NCBI GenBank assembly: GCA_003645435.1
Contig: QNFD01000140.1
Coordinates: forward strand, 1 to 6,791
DNA from: Gammaproteobacteria bacterium
GTDB taxonomy: Bacteria; Pseudomonadota; Gammaproteobacteria; GCA-001735895
Length of the DNA stretch: 6,791 nt
Direction of reading: 5' to 3'
This document shows positions 1 through 6,299 of the stretch, in pieces. A program made the position numbers and the translations under genes. The first letter of the stretch is position 1, and every line of letters begins with the position of its first letter. Under the pieces are notes generated by a model. That model made no database searches, was not told where the DNA came from, and saw only the letters and a program-made list of their open reading frames with translations.

Positions 1-221
1 TCACCAATTTGGACGCACCGGGCGGCATCCGTGATATAGGCACGACCATGGCCACCGGTGACATCAATATCGCGAAGATGCATTTAGGCCGCGATAGTAA
101 CGGCGGCAACGCCATAGTACTGGTGGAAATTGATGAAAAGCCGGCGGATGAGCCTCTGCAAAGTTTGCGAGCCCTGCCCAATATCAACGATGTTAAATAC
201 CTGGAATTTCCATCCTTGTGA
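1..221 (+). CDS. serA: D-3-phosphoglycerate dehydrogenase, C-terminal ACT domain (partial)
   Basis: This is the 3' end of a gene entering from the left; the first complete codon is at position 3 and the TGA stop is at 219-221. The visible residues form a typical ACT domain. They have the D-x-PG-x-I opening, then G-D-INIA-x-M-x-x-GR, a GG-x-A strand, a V-x-x-D-x-x-P turn, and a closing LRALP-x-I-x-x-V-x-Y-L strand. This pattern matches the serine-binding regulatory domain of SerA, which oxidises 3-phosphoglycerate in the first step of serine synthesis. The catalytic and NAD-binding domains lie outside the window. The beta part of L-serine dehydratase carries a similar ACT domain and cannot be excluded. 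The three residues after the usual end of the domain (PSL) are a small extension. The gene converges on the RND gene. Confidence 0.72.
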   Translation, partial: TNLDAPGGIRDIGTTMATGDINIAKMHLGRDSNGGNAIVLVEIDEKPADEPLQSLRALPNINDVKYLEFPSL

Positions 222-262
222 TAAATGGGGTCAGTGCCCGAGAAACAGAACGTCGATAACAA

Positions 263-299
263 CCCCTCACCCCTTTGGGGAGAGGGTTAGGGTGAGGGG
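263..299. repeat. REP-like palindrome (REP1)
   Basis: The outer arms CCCCTCACCC (263-272) and GGGTGAGGGG (290-299) are perfect reverse complements. Inside, CCCC-TTT-GGGG (270-280) can form an alternative short hairpin, and a GAGAGGGTTAGGG stretch follows. It lies between two convergent genes, 41 bp after the serA stop and 44 bp before the RND stop. A transcript from either side would form a stable hairpin here, so it may act as a bidirectional terminator or mRNA stabiliser. No U-tract follows the stem, so it is not a classical intrinsic terminator. A second copy in the same orientation is at 5641-5676. Confidence 0.8.
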
Positions 300-343
300 A
301 GACCATGCAGCAAACTCAGATCAATTGTCAGGAAACAGGTCTG

Positions 344-2812
344 TTAAGCCAACCTAAACCGGGCAATTAGCACGGGGAGCAGCATCAGATTTGCTACCAG
401 TGCGGTTATCATCGCCAGGCCGGTCAGTAAGCCGAAATATATCGTCGGCATAAAATTCGATAGCGCCAGGATTGAAAATCCAAGTACCACAGTTACGGTG
501 GTGTAATAAAGCGCGTAGCCGATGCTGTTGTGGCATCGCCTGATCGCCGCCCAGTAATCCTGGTCTTTTTCAAATTCGCTTCTGAAACGGTAAACATAGT
601 GGATCGAATCATCGACACCGATACCGATGCTGATAGCAGCGATAGTAATCGTCATAATATCAAGTGGTATTCCGAACCAGCCCATCAACCCCAGGATTAG
701 TCCCGCGGCGATCATATTTGGAATAATAGTAGCGATAGAGAGACGAATATCCTTGAACAGCAGGATAAACATGACCAGGATAGCTGCGAACACCGCGCCA
801 ATTGTCAGAATCTGCGACCTGAACAGGCTTTGCAAAAGATTGTTATAGAGTACCGCCATACCCGAGATGTTGACTTGCGTGTTTTCAAGCCCGAGTCCCT
901 CGACGAAGTGACGACGAATCTTATCGATCAGGGCCTGTCGTTTAAGTGATTTATCCGATTCGTATATACGAATGCTAAAGTGAATTTGATTGCCATCGGC
1001 CGACAGGTAAGGGTTTATCAGTGTTTTTTTGACCTCGTCAGGCAGACGCTTATACACCAGGGCCAGTTCGAAATCGCTGTAAGCCTCGTCGTCGTTTAAC
1101 GCCTCTAATAATTGCATGCCGGTATGTAATGATAATACCTTGCCGGTTTCCGGCAGGCTCTCCAGGTACTCGTGCATTTCGGCAATTTCGAGCAGACCAT
1201 CGCTATTAAACCAGTAACTGGTGGTGGTGATATCAACACTTGGCGACAGGCCGGCAAATTCATCCGGCGGCGCGTCGACGATTACATCCAGCGGAGTAGT
1301 GCCGCCGAGTTTTTCATCGATGAGACTCATGCCCTGATAGATTTCCGTATCCGCCTTGTAGTAGTCGATGAAGCGATTTTCTACCGATAGCTGCGGTAAA
1401 CCGGTTAGTCCTATGATAGCCAACATCACGAATGCCAGCAGTGTCTCGCTGCTATGATGTTGAATAAACCGTGCAATCGACGAGGTAATAGTGCCGGTAA
1501 GGTTGTTACCCTGTTTTTGATCGAGCCGAGGTAACAGCATCAAGATCGCCGGGAACAGGGTGAAGGCGAGTACGAATGATATGGATATGCCGATTACCAT
1601 CATCCAGCCAAAATCAATTACCGGGCGTATACCGCTGACCAGCAGTGATCCGAAGGCGACCATTGTCGTAATCGCAGTGTAAAGACAGGGAACGAATTTA
1701 TTTTTGACGGTTTCGCGCACCAGTTCAGGTTGTGAAGATTCTGTCTGTATGTTGGCTAACTCGCGATATCGCACAATCAAATGGATGATAAGCGAGAGGG
1801 TTACTATCAGAAGCAGTGAGATAAAGTTGGAAGAAACCACAGTCACCGGCCAATGTATCCTTCCCAGAAACCCCATCATTACCAGCACACTGGTTATACA
1901 GGTAAGCAGGGGCAACACAACCCAGATGAAAGAACGAAATGACAGGCTTAGAATGACGACGATAAAGCCGACAACCCCAATACCAAAATTCTTCAGATCC
2001 CCACGAATGTAGTCAATCGAATCGGCTACGATCATCGGTACGCCGCCGAGGTACAGGGTTGCGGTGTTGCGATGCGCATCCATGATAGTTCGCACTTTGC
2101 GGATGGTCTGAGCCAGTGCTTTCCGGCGTTGTAAATTGATATTTTTTACTTCCAGTCTGAGGCCATCGAGTCGTAGCTGTTCATCCTGGTCAAGCGCATG
2201 CGTCAATTTTTTTTCAATTAATAGATCGCGTTCCAGGGTTAACCCCGCAATTCGATCGTTTTGCTCCAGGTTAACCAGGATCGCAGTGGTATCGCCCTCG
2301 CTGCTGACCAGCAGATTTTTATAGAGCGCACTGCTGGTTAACTCCTTTTCGGCAAGCATGATATCAACATCATCGCTTTCAAGCGTGCGTATCCCCCTGG
2401 ACATTTCGTACAATGTCGTCGGGGGACTCCTGACCAGGGGCACATCGAGTAATGTAATTACCGAGTCTACCAGCTTAATGCCGGCAAGCTCATCTCGAAG
2501 ATTGCGAATATCGGACAGGGTAGCTGCACTGAACAAAGCCTGCACCGGGCTATAGGTGACGATTAAAAAATCGTCTGACCCGTACCGTTCACGGACACCG
2601 CGGTAGTATTTTAGCGAGGCATCATTTTCCAGAATCAGTGAATCAGCGGAGGCGTCTAGCTCAAAGCCTGATACATGAGCGAGAAAAAAGCCGACAATTA
2701 CCGCAATAACGACAAGCGTGACAACTGGCTTTTGCAGAACGATCTTGCTGTACAGAGCGAGCAGCGATGACGCCGCCGAATCGATCCATTTTAATTTCGG
2801 TTCACCCATCAT
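344..2812 (-). CDS. RND-superfamily (MMPL/HAE3-type) predicted exporter
   Basis: An 822-residue membrane protein with the duplicated RND plan. One membrane segment at about 28-46 is followed by a large extracytoplasmic loop (about 50-275) and a five-helix bundle (about 276-428). A second set repeats this: a helix at about 456-473, a loop to about 665, and a bundle at about 667-817. The second bundle holds the family motif G-I-G-V-D-D-S-I-H (730-738), with the acidic pair D734/D735 expected in the proton relay. The equivalent place in the first bundle (S340/L341, before H344) has no acidic residue. Length fits single-chain exporters that work without an adaptor protein, which often move lipids or hydrophobic compounds; the substrate here is unknown. 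Two adjacent ATGs (2812 and 2809) are possible starts, with only a weak AAAAG upstream. The gene is 62 bp downstream of the acyltransferase on the same strand, probably in one operon. No outer-membrane or membrane-fusion partner is visible. Confidence 0.9.
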   Translation of the reverse strand: MMGEPKLKWIDSAASSLLALYSKIVLQKPVVTLVVIAVIVGFFLAHVSGFELDASADSLILENDASLKYYRGVRERYGSDDFLIVTYSPVQALFSAATLSDIRNLRDELAGIKLVDSVITLLDVPLVRSPPTTLYEMSRGIRTLESDDVDIMLAEKELTSSALYKNLLVSSEGDTTAILVNLEQNDRIAGLTLERDLLIEKKLTHALDQDEQLRLDGLRLEVKNINLQRRKALAQTIRKVRTIMDAHRNTATLYLGGVPMIVADSIDYIRGDLKNFGIGVVGFIVVILSLSFRSFIWVVLPLLTCITSVLVMMGFLGRIHWPVTVVSSNFISLLLIVTLSLIIHLIVRYRELANIQTESSQPELVRETVKNKFVPCLYTAITTMVAFGSLLVSGIRPVIDFGWMMVIGISISFVLAFTLFPAILMLLPRLDQKQGNNLTGTITSSIARFIQHHSSETLLAFVMLAIIGLTGLPQLSVENRFIDYYKADTEIYQGMSLIDEKLGGTTPLDVIVDAPPDEFAGLSPSVDITTTSYWFNSDGLLEIAEMHEYLESLPETGKVLSLHTGMQLLEALNDDEAYSDFELALVYKRLPDEVKKTLINPYLSADGNQIHFSIRIYESDKSLKRQALIDKIRRHFVEGLGLENTQVNISGMAVLYNNLLQSLFRSQILTIGAVFAAILVMFILLFKDIRLSIATIIPNMIAAGLILGLMGWFGIPLDIMTITIAAISIGIGVDDSIHYVYRFRSEFEKDQDYWAAIRRCHNSIGYALYYTTVTVVLGFSILALSNFMPTIYFGLLTGLAMITALVANLMLLPVLIARFRLA

Positions 2813-2874
2813 CTTTTATATTCGGCACGCACAATCAGTTCTCGTATTCATATCTGAGCGAAAGAGTACTAGCC

Positions 2875-3738
2875 TCATAGCAAATCATATACCGTGGGGT
2901 TGAATCTCTTGTAGCTCCACTGGTACTGGTCAGGGTGAGAACGCACCATCGCTTCGATGACATCGTTGAGATACTGTGCACTGTCGGTCTCCGCTGCGGT
3001 TAGTCGACCGTGATCCATCGTATCAATACTCAAATTATAGGTGGCTGAATTCTCTTCGCGGTACATCGCACCTATAAATACGTCGCATTCGACCCTGTCA
3101 CAGATATGTTTGATCAGCGGTGTTGTTGCAGCCGCCTGGCCAAAGTAAGTCGAATCCACGTAAGCGCTACCACGATGAGGTTTTTGATCGGGTAGAATGA
3201 TTACGGTTGCGCCGCGCTTCAGCCCCTTCATGAGTTTGCGCAGACCCGAAGGGTCAGTCGGTACTAACTGTGCACCGTTACGACTACGCGCCTGCCGAAC
3301 AAATGCATCAATCTTTGGGTTTTTATGTGGTTTGTAGAGACTGAAAAGTTCGCTGTTATTCGCGATACGGATACCGAGTAACTCCCAGCTGCCAATATGA
3401 GGTGCGATAATGAGTCGACCTTTACTCGACTGGTTAAATTCTTCACATACCTTTTCGCTGCTAACCCTGGATAGAATCTTATCCACCGGCCAGCACCATA
3501 CGGCTGCCAGCTCAAACAAAGAATAACCGGTATGTCGAATTGAGGTTCGACCCAGGTATTGCTGTTGCGAGGCTGGCAGCTTAGCCAGGCATAGTTGAAT
3601 ATTCTTTTCGGTCGGCCCGGAAATTCTGTTAGAGGTATGGATCGCGATAAATGCCAGGATCCGCGCTAACCAGTAATCAAAACCGATCGGGAAAATCGAA
3701 AGAAATAGAAGAATTACCTGGGATGCAGGTTTTTTCAC
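2875..3738 (-). CDS. LpxL/HtrB-family lysophospholipid (lipid A-type) acyltransferase
   Basis: A 287-residue protein of the family that transfers acyl chains from acyl-ACP to a lipid acceptor at the inner face of the cytoplasmic membrane, as in late lipid A synthesis. An N-terminal hydrophobic segment (about 8-34) serves as anchor. The catalytic H-x4-E motif is H114-IGSW-E119. Family signatures follow in order: YKPHKNP (135-141), ILPDQKP (181-187), the AAATT turn (202-206) and the C-terminal PDQYQW-x-YKRF block (269-279). E. coli LpxL is slightly longer (306 residues). Which acyl chain and acceptor are used cannot be read from the sequence, so no gene symbol is given. The start is GTG, 8 bp after the glnS stop, and no strong Shine-Dalgarno site is seen, which suggests translational coupling to glnS. 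The stop is 62 bp before the RND gene. Confidence 0.88.
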   Translation of the reverse strand: MKKPASQVILLFLSIFPIGFDYWLARILAFIAIHTSNRISGPTEKNIQLCLAKLPASQQQYLGRTSIRHTGYSLFELAAVWCWPVDKILSRVSSEKVCEEFNQSSKGRLIIAPHIGSWELLGIRIANNSELFSLYKPHKNPKIDAFVRQARSRNGAQLVPTDPSGLRKLMKGLKRGATVIILPDQKPHRGSAYVDSTYFGQAAATTPLIKHICDRVECDVFIGAMYREENSATYNLSIDTMDHGRLTAAETDSAQYLNDVIEAMVRSHPDQYQWSYKRFNPTVYDLL

Positions 3739-3746
3739 TGCGCCCG

Positions 3747-5426
3747 CTATTTCGACTGGTCGATTTTCGCCCAGCTATCACGCAAGCTAATCGTGCGATT
3801 AAAAACCGGGGTTTCAGTAGTCGATTCAATATCACTGATAAAATAACCGAGCCGCTCGAACTGGTAGGCAAGCGCGTTGTCAGTGAGATCAATCGCGGGT
3901 TCCAGCATGGCATTATCGCTAACAACATTTGATTCTGGATTTATCGCAGAAACAAAGTCGGTCGCGGTGCCGGGGTTGGCTAGATTAAACAGGCGGTCGT
4001 ACAAATTAACCCGTGCCTTGATCGCATGGCGTGCGCTAACCCAGTGTATCGTGCCTTTAATCTTGCGACCGTCAGCAGTTTTACCGCCACGACTTTCAGG
4101 GTCGTAGCTGCATATCAGTGAATCGATACTACCGTCTTTGTTTTTAATTACTTCCTTGCAGGTAATGTAATAGGCGAATCGAAGCCGCACTTCGCGTCCC
4201 GGAGCGAGGCGGAAAAACTTCTTAGGCGCATCTTCCATAAAATCTTCCTGTTCGATGTAAATCTCACGCGAAAATGGAATCTCACGTGTGCCGGATTCAG
4301 GGTTTTGCGGGTAATTGATGCCGGTCACGAGCTCTTCCTGATCTTCGGGGTAATTCTCAATTACAACTTTGAGTGGATTTATAACCGCCATGCGTCTTTC
4401 GGCACGGCTATTTAAATCTTCACGCAGGGCATTTTCGAGCACACCCATCTGAATCGTACTGTTTTTCTTGGTGATGCCGATCATGTTACAAAAAGAGACG
4501 ATCGACTCGGGCGTGAAACCACGACGACGCATACCGGAGATTGTCAACATACGGGGATCATCCCAGCCCTCAACAAGGCCATCGTTGACTAACAGGTTGA
4601 GCTTGCGTTTGCTGGTCAGTGAATACTCGAGCTGCAGACGCGCAAATTCGATCTGGCGCGGATGGCAAGGTGGATCGAGCTTGTCCAGAATCCAGTCGTA
4701 GAGCGGCCGATGATCTTCAAATTCGAGGGTGCAAAGGGAATGCGTAACACCTTCGATTGCATCGGAGAGTCCGTGCGTAAAATCGTATAATGGGTAAATA
4801 CACCACTTGTCACCGGTGTTGTGATGAGTCACGTGTCGAATGCGGTAAATAACCGGATCGCGCAATTTGATATTGGGCGACGACATATCAATTTTGGCGC
4901 GCAGCACATGTTCGCCGTCGGCGTATTTGCCGGCTTTCATGTCTTCGAACAAACGCAGATTTTCTTCCACACCGCGGTCCCGATATGGTCCGGCTACACC
5001 CGGCTCGGACAGGGTCCCCCGATTTTGCCGGATCGCATCGGCATCCTGACTGTCGACATAGGCATCACCCTGTTTTATCAGCTGTACGGCATAAGCATAG
5101 AGCTGGTCAAAATAATCAGAGGCGAAGGGATTGGAATGCCAGCTAAATCCGAGCCATTCGACGTCGCGGCGAATAGCATTGATAAACTCGATATTTTCTT
5201 TTTCAGGATTGGTGTCGTCGAAGCGTAAATTACAATAGCCGCCAAAATCGCGAGCTATACCGAAATTGAGGCAAATCGATTTGGCATGACCAATGTGTAA
5301 ATAACCATTGGGTTCGGGCGGAAAACGTGTGATATCAGTCGTCGTTTTGTTACTGGCGATGTCTGCCGATATGGCATCACGGATAAAATTTGAAGTGTCA
5401 CTGTCGACACGACCGGATTCTGACAT
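3747..5426 (-). CDS. glnS: Glutaminyl-tRNA synthetase
   Basis: A 559-residue class I aminoacyl-tRNA synthetase that charges tRNA-Gln with glutamine in the cytoplasm; E. coli GlnS has 554 residues. The first signature is [15 protein letters not shown] (36-50), including HIGH at 44-47. [10 protein letters not shown] (68-77) and the [32 protein letters not shown] region (214-245) are characteristic of GlnRS. The KMSKS-type loop is LTSKRKL (270-276), with threonine where E. coli has methionine. VEGWDDPRM (285-293) and two C-terminal beta-barrel anticodon-binding domains follow, ending in VFNRT-x-x-LRD-x-WAK (541-554). Nothing is truncated. The start is the ATG at 5426, which gives the normal N-terminal length. 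The bases just before it (TTCCC) contain no Shine-Dalgarno site. The acyltransferase gene follows after 8 bp. Confidence 0.97.
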   Translation of the reverse strand: MSESGRVDSDTSNFIRDAISADIASNKTTTDITRFPPEPNGYLHIGHAKSICLNFGIARDFGGYCNLRFDDTNPEKENIEFINAIRRDVEWLGFSWHSNPFASDYFDQLYAYAVQLIKQGDAYVDSQDADAIRQNRGTLSEPGVAGPYRDRGVEENLRLFEDMKAGKYADGEHVLRAKIDMSSPNIKLRDPVIYRIRHVTHHNTGDKWCIYPLYDFTHGLSDAIEGVTHSLCTLEFEDHRPLYDWILDKLDPPCHPRQIEFARLQLEYSLTSKRKLNLLVNDGLVEGWDDPRMLTISGMRRRGFTPESIVSFCNMIGITKKNSTIQMGVLENALREDLNSRAERRMAVINPLKVVIENYPEDQEELVTGINYPQNPESGTREIPFSREIYIEQEDFMEDAPKKFFRLAPGREVRLRFAYYITCKEVIKNKDGSIDSLICSYDPESRGGKTADGRKIKGTIHWVSARHAIKARVNLYDRLFNLANPGTATDFVSAINPESNVVSDNAMLEPAIDLTDNALAYQFERLGYFISDIESTTETPVFNRTISLRDSWAKIDQSK

Positions 5427-5431
5427 GGGAA

Positions 5432-5543
5432 AGGGTATCTGCTAAAGATAGAAGCGCAGCATTTTAACCGATATATGCGGAAAGCTGAATATTATCGATT
5501 GTCTATTTGTTTAAAAGATTGGTGCTTCTGGTAAAGATACCCT
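5432..5543. repeat. 9-nt inverted repeat flanking the glnS leader
   Basis: AGGGTATCT (5432-5440) and AGATACCCT (5535-5543) are exact reverse complements separated by 94 bp. The proximal arm lies 5 bases before the glnS start codon. The distal arm overlaps the edge of the repeat element at 5540-5676. An 8-nt direct repeat, TAAAGATA, also occurs next to both arms (5443-5450 and 5532-5539). If transcription enters from the nitroreductase side, both arms would be in one RNA and could pair next to the glnS start. A transcript from the predicted local promoter would contain only the proximal arm. Confidence 0.45.
5461..5489 (-). promoter_or_regulatory. Putative sigma70-type promoter for glnS
   Basis: On the minus strand TAAAAT (5466-5461) resembles a -10 box (5 of 6 consensus positions). 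TTCAGC (5489-5484), 17 bp upstream, is a weak -35 (3 of 6). Transcription would start near 5454 and give a leader of about 27 nt before the glnS ATG. The surrounding 5460-5520 stretch is AT-rich compared with the genes. This was judged by eye only. Confidence 0.35.
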
Positions 5544-5676
5544 AACCCTCGACAATTGCTCCTGCATTGTTCTACCACCGGGACGCCGGACCGCTACATC
5601 CATGTAGGCGTCTCCCAGAGGACGAGGGAACAACTATACTCCCTCGCCCCTCCGGGGAGAGGGCAGGGGTGAGGGG
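5540..5676. repeat. Composite REP/MITE-like element
   Basis: This block of about 137 bp looks like a small repeat unit. Its left edge, CCCTAACCCTC (5540-5550), is an imperfect inverted match to the right-hand arm GAGGGCAGGGGT (5659-5670), and its reverse complement matches the GAGGGTTAGGG of REP1 exactly. Inside are ACAAT/ATTGT (5552-5556 and 5566-5570) and a palindrome in which GACGCC (5582-5587) pairs with GGCGTC (5607-5612) around TACAT-CC-ATGTA (5595-5606). CCCTCG (5546-5551) is complementary to CGAGGG (5623-5628). The right part is the REP2 hairpin. No protein of its own is encoded. The last 34 codons of the nitroreductase frame run through it. Confidence 0.6.
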
Positions 5677-6240
5677 AAAATTCCACTCGCTAATCTTCTC
5701 CTCAAGATCAGGTTTCGGCAAATGCGGCGGCGCTGAAATTTCAGTACCAATATAAATAAAACCAATAATTTTCTCGTTTGCATCAAGGCCCAGCGGCTCA
5801 CATACGCTCGCATCGTAAGCATTGTCGCCAGTTAACCAGATTGACCCAAAGCCCATCGCCTTGCTGGCTAACAGTATGCCGTGTGCCGCGGCGCCGGCAC
5901 TCAGCATTTGTTCGATCTCGGGAATCTTGGGATTGTCACTCAGGCAGGCAACGACAACGACAATCAGGGGTGAACGCAATGGTTTATCTTTCTGTTTCTT
6001 CAAATAGGCCTGGGTAGCTTCGGGGTCACGTTTTTGCACCGCGGAAGCAAAAACCTCGGCAAGGGCGTGGCGCGCCTCACCACGGATGGTAATAAAGCGG
6101 TAGGGGCACAGGCGTCCGTGGTCCGGAGCATGCATCGCAAGCTCAAAAATTTGTCGCAATTGCGCATCGTCGGGAGCGGGCTCGGCCAGATTTTTGGCTG
6201 GGGTCGAATGCCGTTCTAATAGTTGCAACTGGGGATTCAT
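5572..6240 (-). CDS. YdjA-like nitroreductase-family flavoprotein with repeat-derived C-terminus
   Basis: A 222-residue protein of the FMN-dependent nitroreductase superfamily, most like E. coli YdjA (183 residues). These cytoplasmic enzymes reduce substrates with NAD(P)H; the physiological substrate is not known. Matching features are LLERHS (7-12, the place of the FMN-contacting RRS motif, with His for the second Arg), LAEPAP (18-23), APDHGRL-x-PYRF (38-49), PLIVVVVA (91-98), SAGAAAHGILLASKAMGFGSIWLTG (114-138) and the closing KIIGFIYIGT strand (157-166). Family similarity ends at about W186-F188. Residues 189-222 are translated from the REP/composite repeat and resemble no nitroreductase tail. 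The ATG at 6240 was chosen because homology begins there and a putative TATAAT lies 31 bp upstream. The frame stays open to 6360, but the extra residues do not look like this family. No strong Shine-Dalgarno site is seen. Confidence 0.87.
   Translation of the reverse strand: MNPQLQLLERHSTPAKNLAEPAPDDAQLRQIFELAMHAPDHGRLCPYRFITIRGEARHALAEVFASAVQKRDPEATQAYLKKQKDKPLRSPLIVVVVACLSDNPKIPEIEQMLSAGAAAHGILLASKAMGFGSIWLTGDNAYDASVCEPLGLDANEKIIGFIYIGTEISAPPHLPKPDLEEKISEWNFPLTPALSPEGRGSIVVPSSSGRRLHGCSGPASRW
5641..5676. repeat. REP-like palindrome (REP2)
   Basis: Arms CCCTCGCCCCT (5641-5651) and AGGGGTGAGGG (5665-5675) pair over 11 positions with one G-T mismatch. The core TCCGGGGAGAGGG and outer GGTGAGGGG match REP1 (263-299) in the same orientation. 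It sits directly at the end of the conserved part of the nitroreductase and upstream of glnS, where it could attenuate or stabilise a read-through transcript. Confidence 0.8.
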
Positions 6241-6266
6241 TATTAGGTCTAACCAGGCTAAAGGCA

Positions 6267-6276
6267 TATGATTATA
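6267..6276. promoter_or_regulatory. Putative overlapping divergent -10 boxes
   Basis: On the minus strand a perfect TATAAT (6276-6271) would start transcription near 6264, giving a leader of about 24 nt for the nitroreductase. On the plus strand TATGAT (6267-6272) would start near 6279, about 21 nt before the ATG at 6300. Neither has a good -35 at 16-18 bp, so the minus-strand assignment is tentative and the plus-strand one weak. Confidence 0.35.
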
Positions 6277-6299
6277 GCCAACTATGCACTGGTAATAGA

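Noticed and set aside
1704..2012. 102-codon plus-strand open frame opposite the RND gene
   Set aside because: Composition is that of the complement of membrane-helix codons, with no family resemblance.
4821..5228. 135-codon plus-strand open frame inside glnS
   Set aside because: It lies wholly antisense to strongly conserved GlnRS sequence and shows no recognisable domain; it is a shadow of the real gene.
344..5426. A novel defence or biosynthetic gene cluster
   Set aside because: All intact genes belong to known families and no nuclease, toxin, reverse transcriptase, transposase or assembly-line enzyme is present.
5540..5676. CRISPR array or tRNA-like structure in the repeat-rich gap
   Set aside because: No regularly spaced direct repeats with unique spacers and no cloverleaf with a CCA-type acceptor; the structure is nested palindromes.
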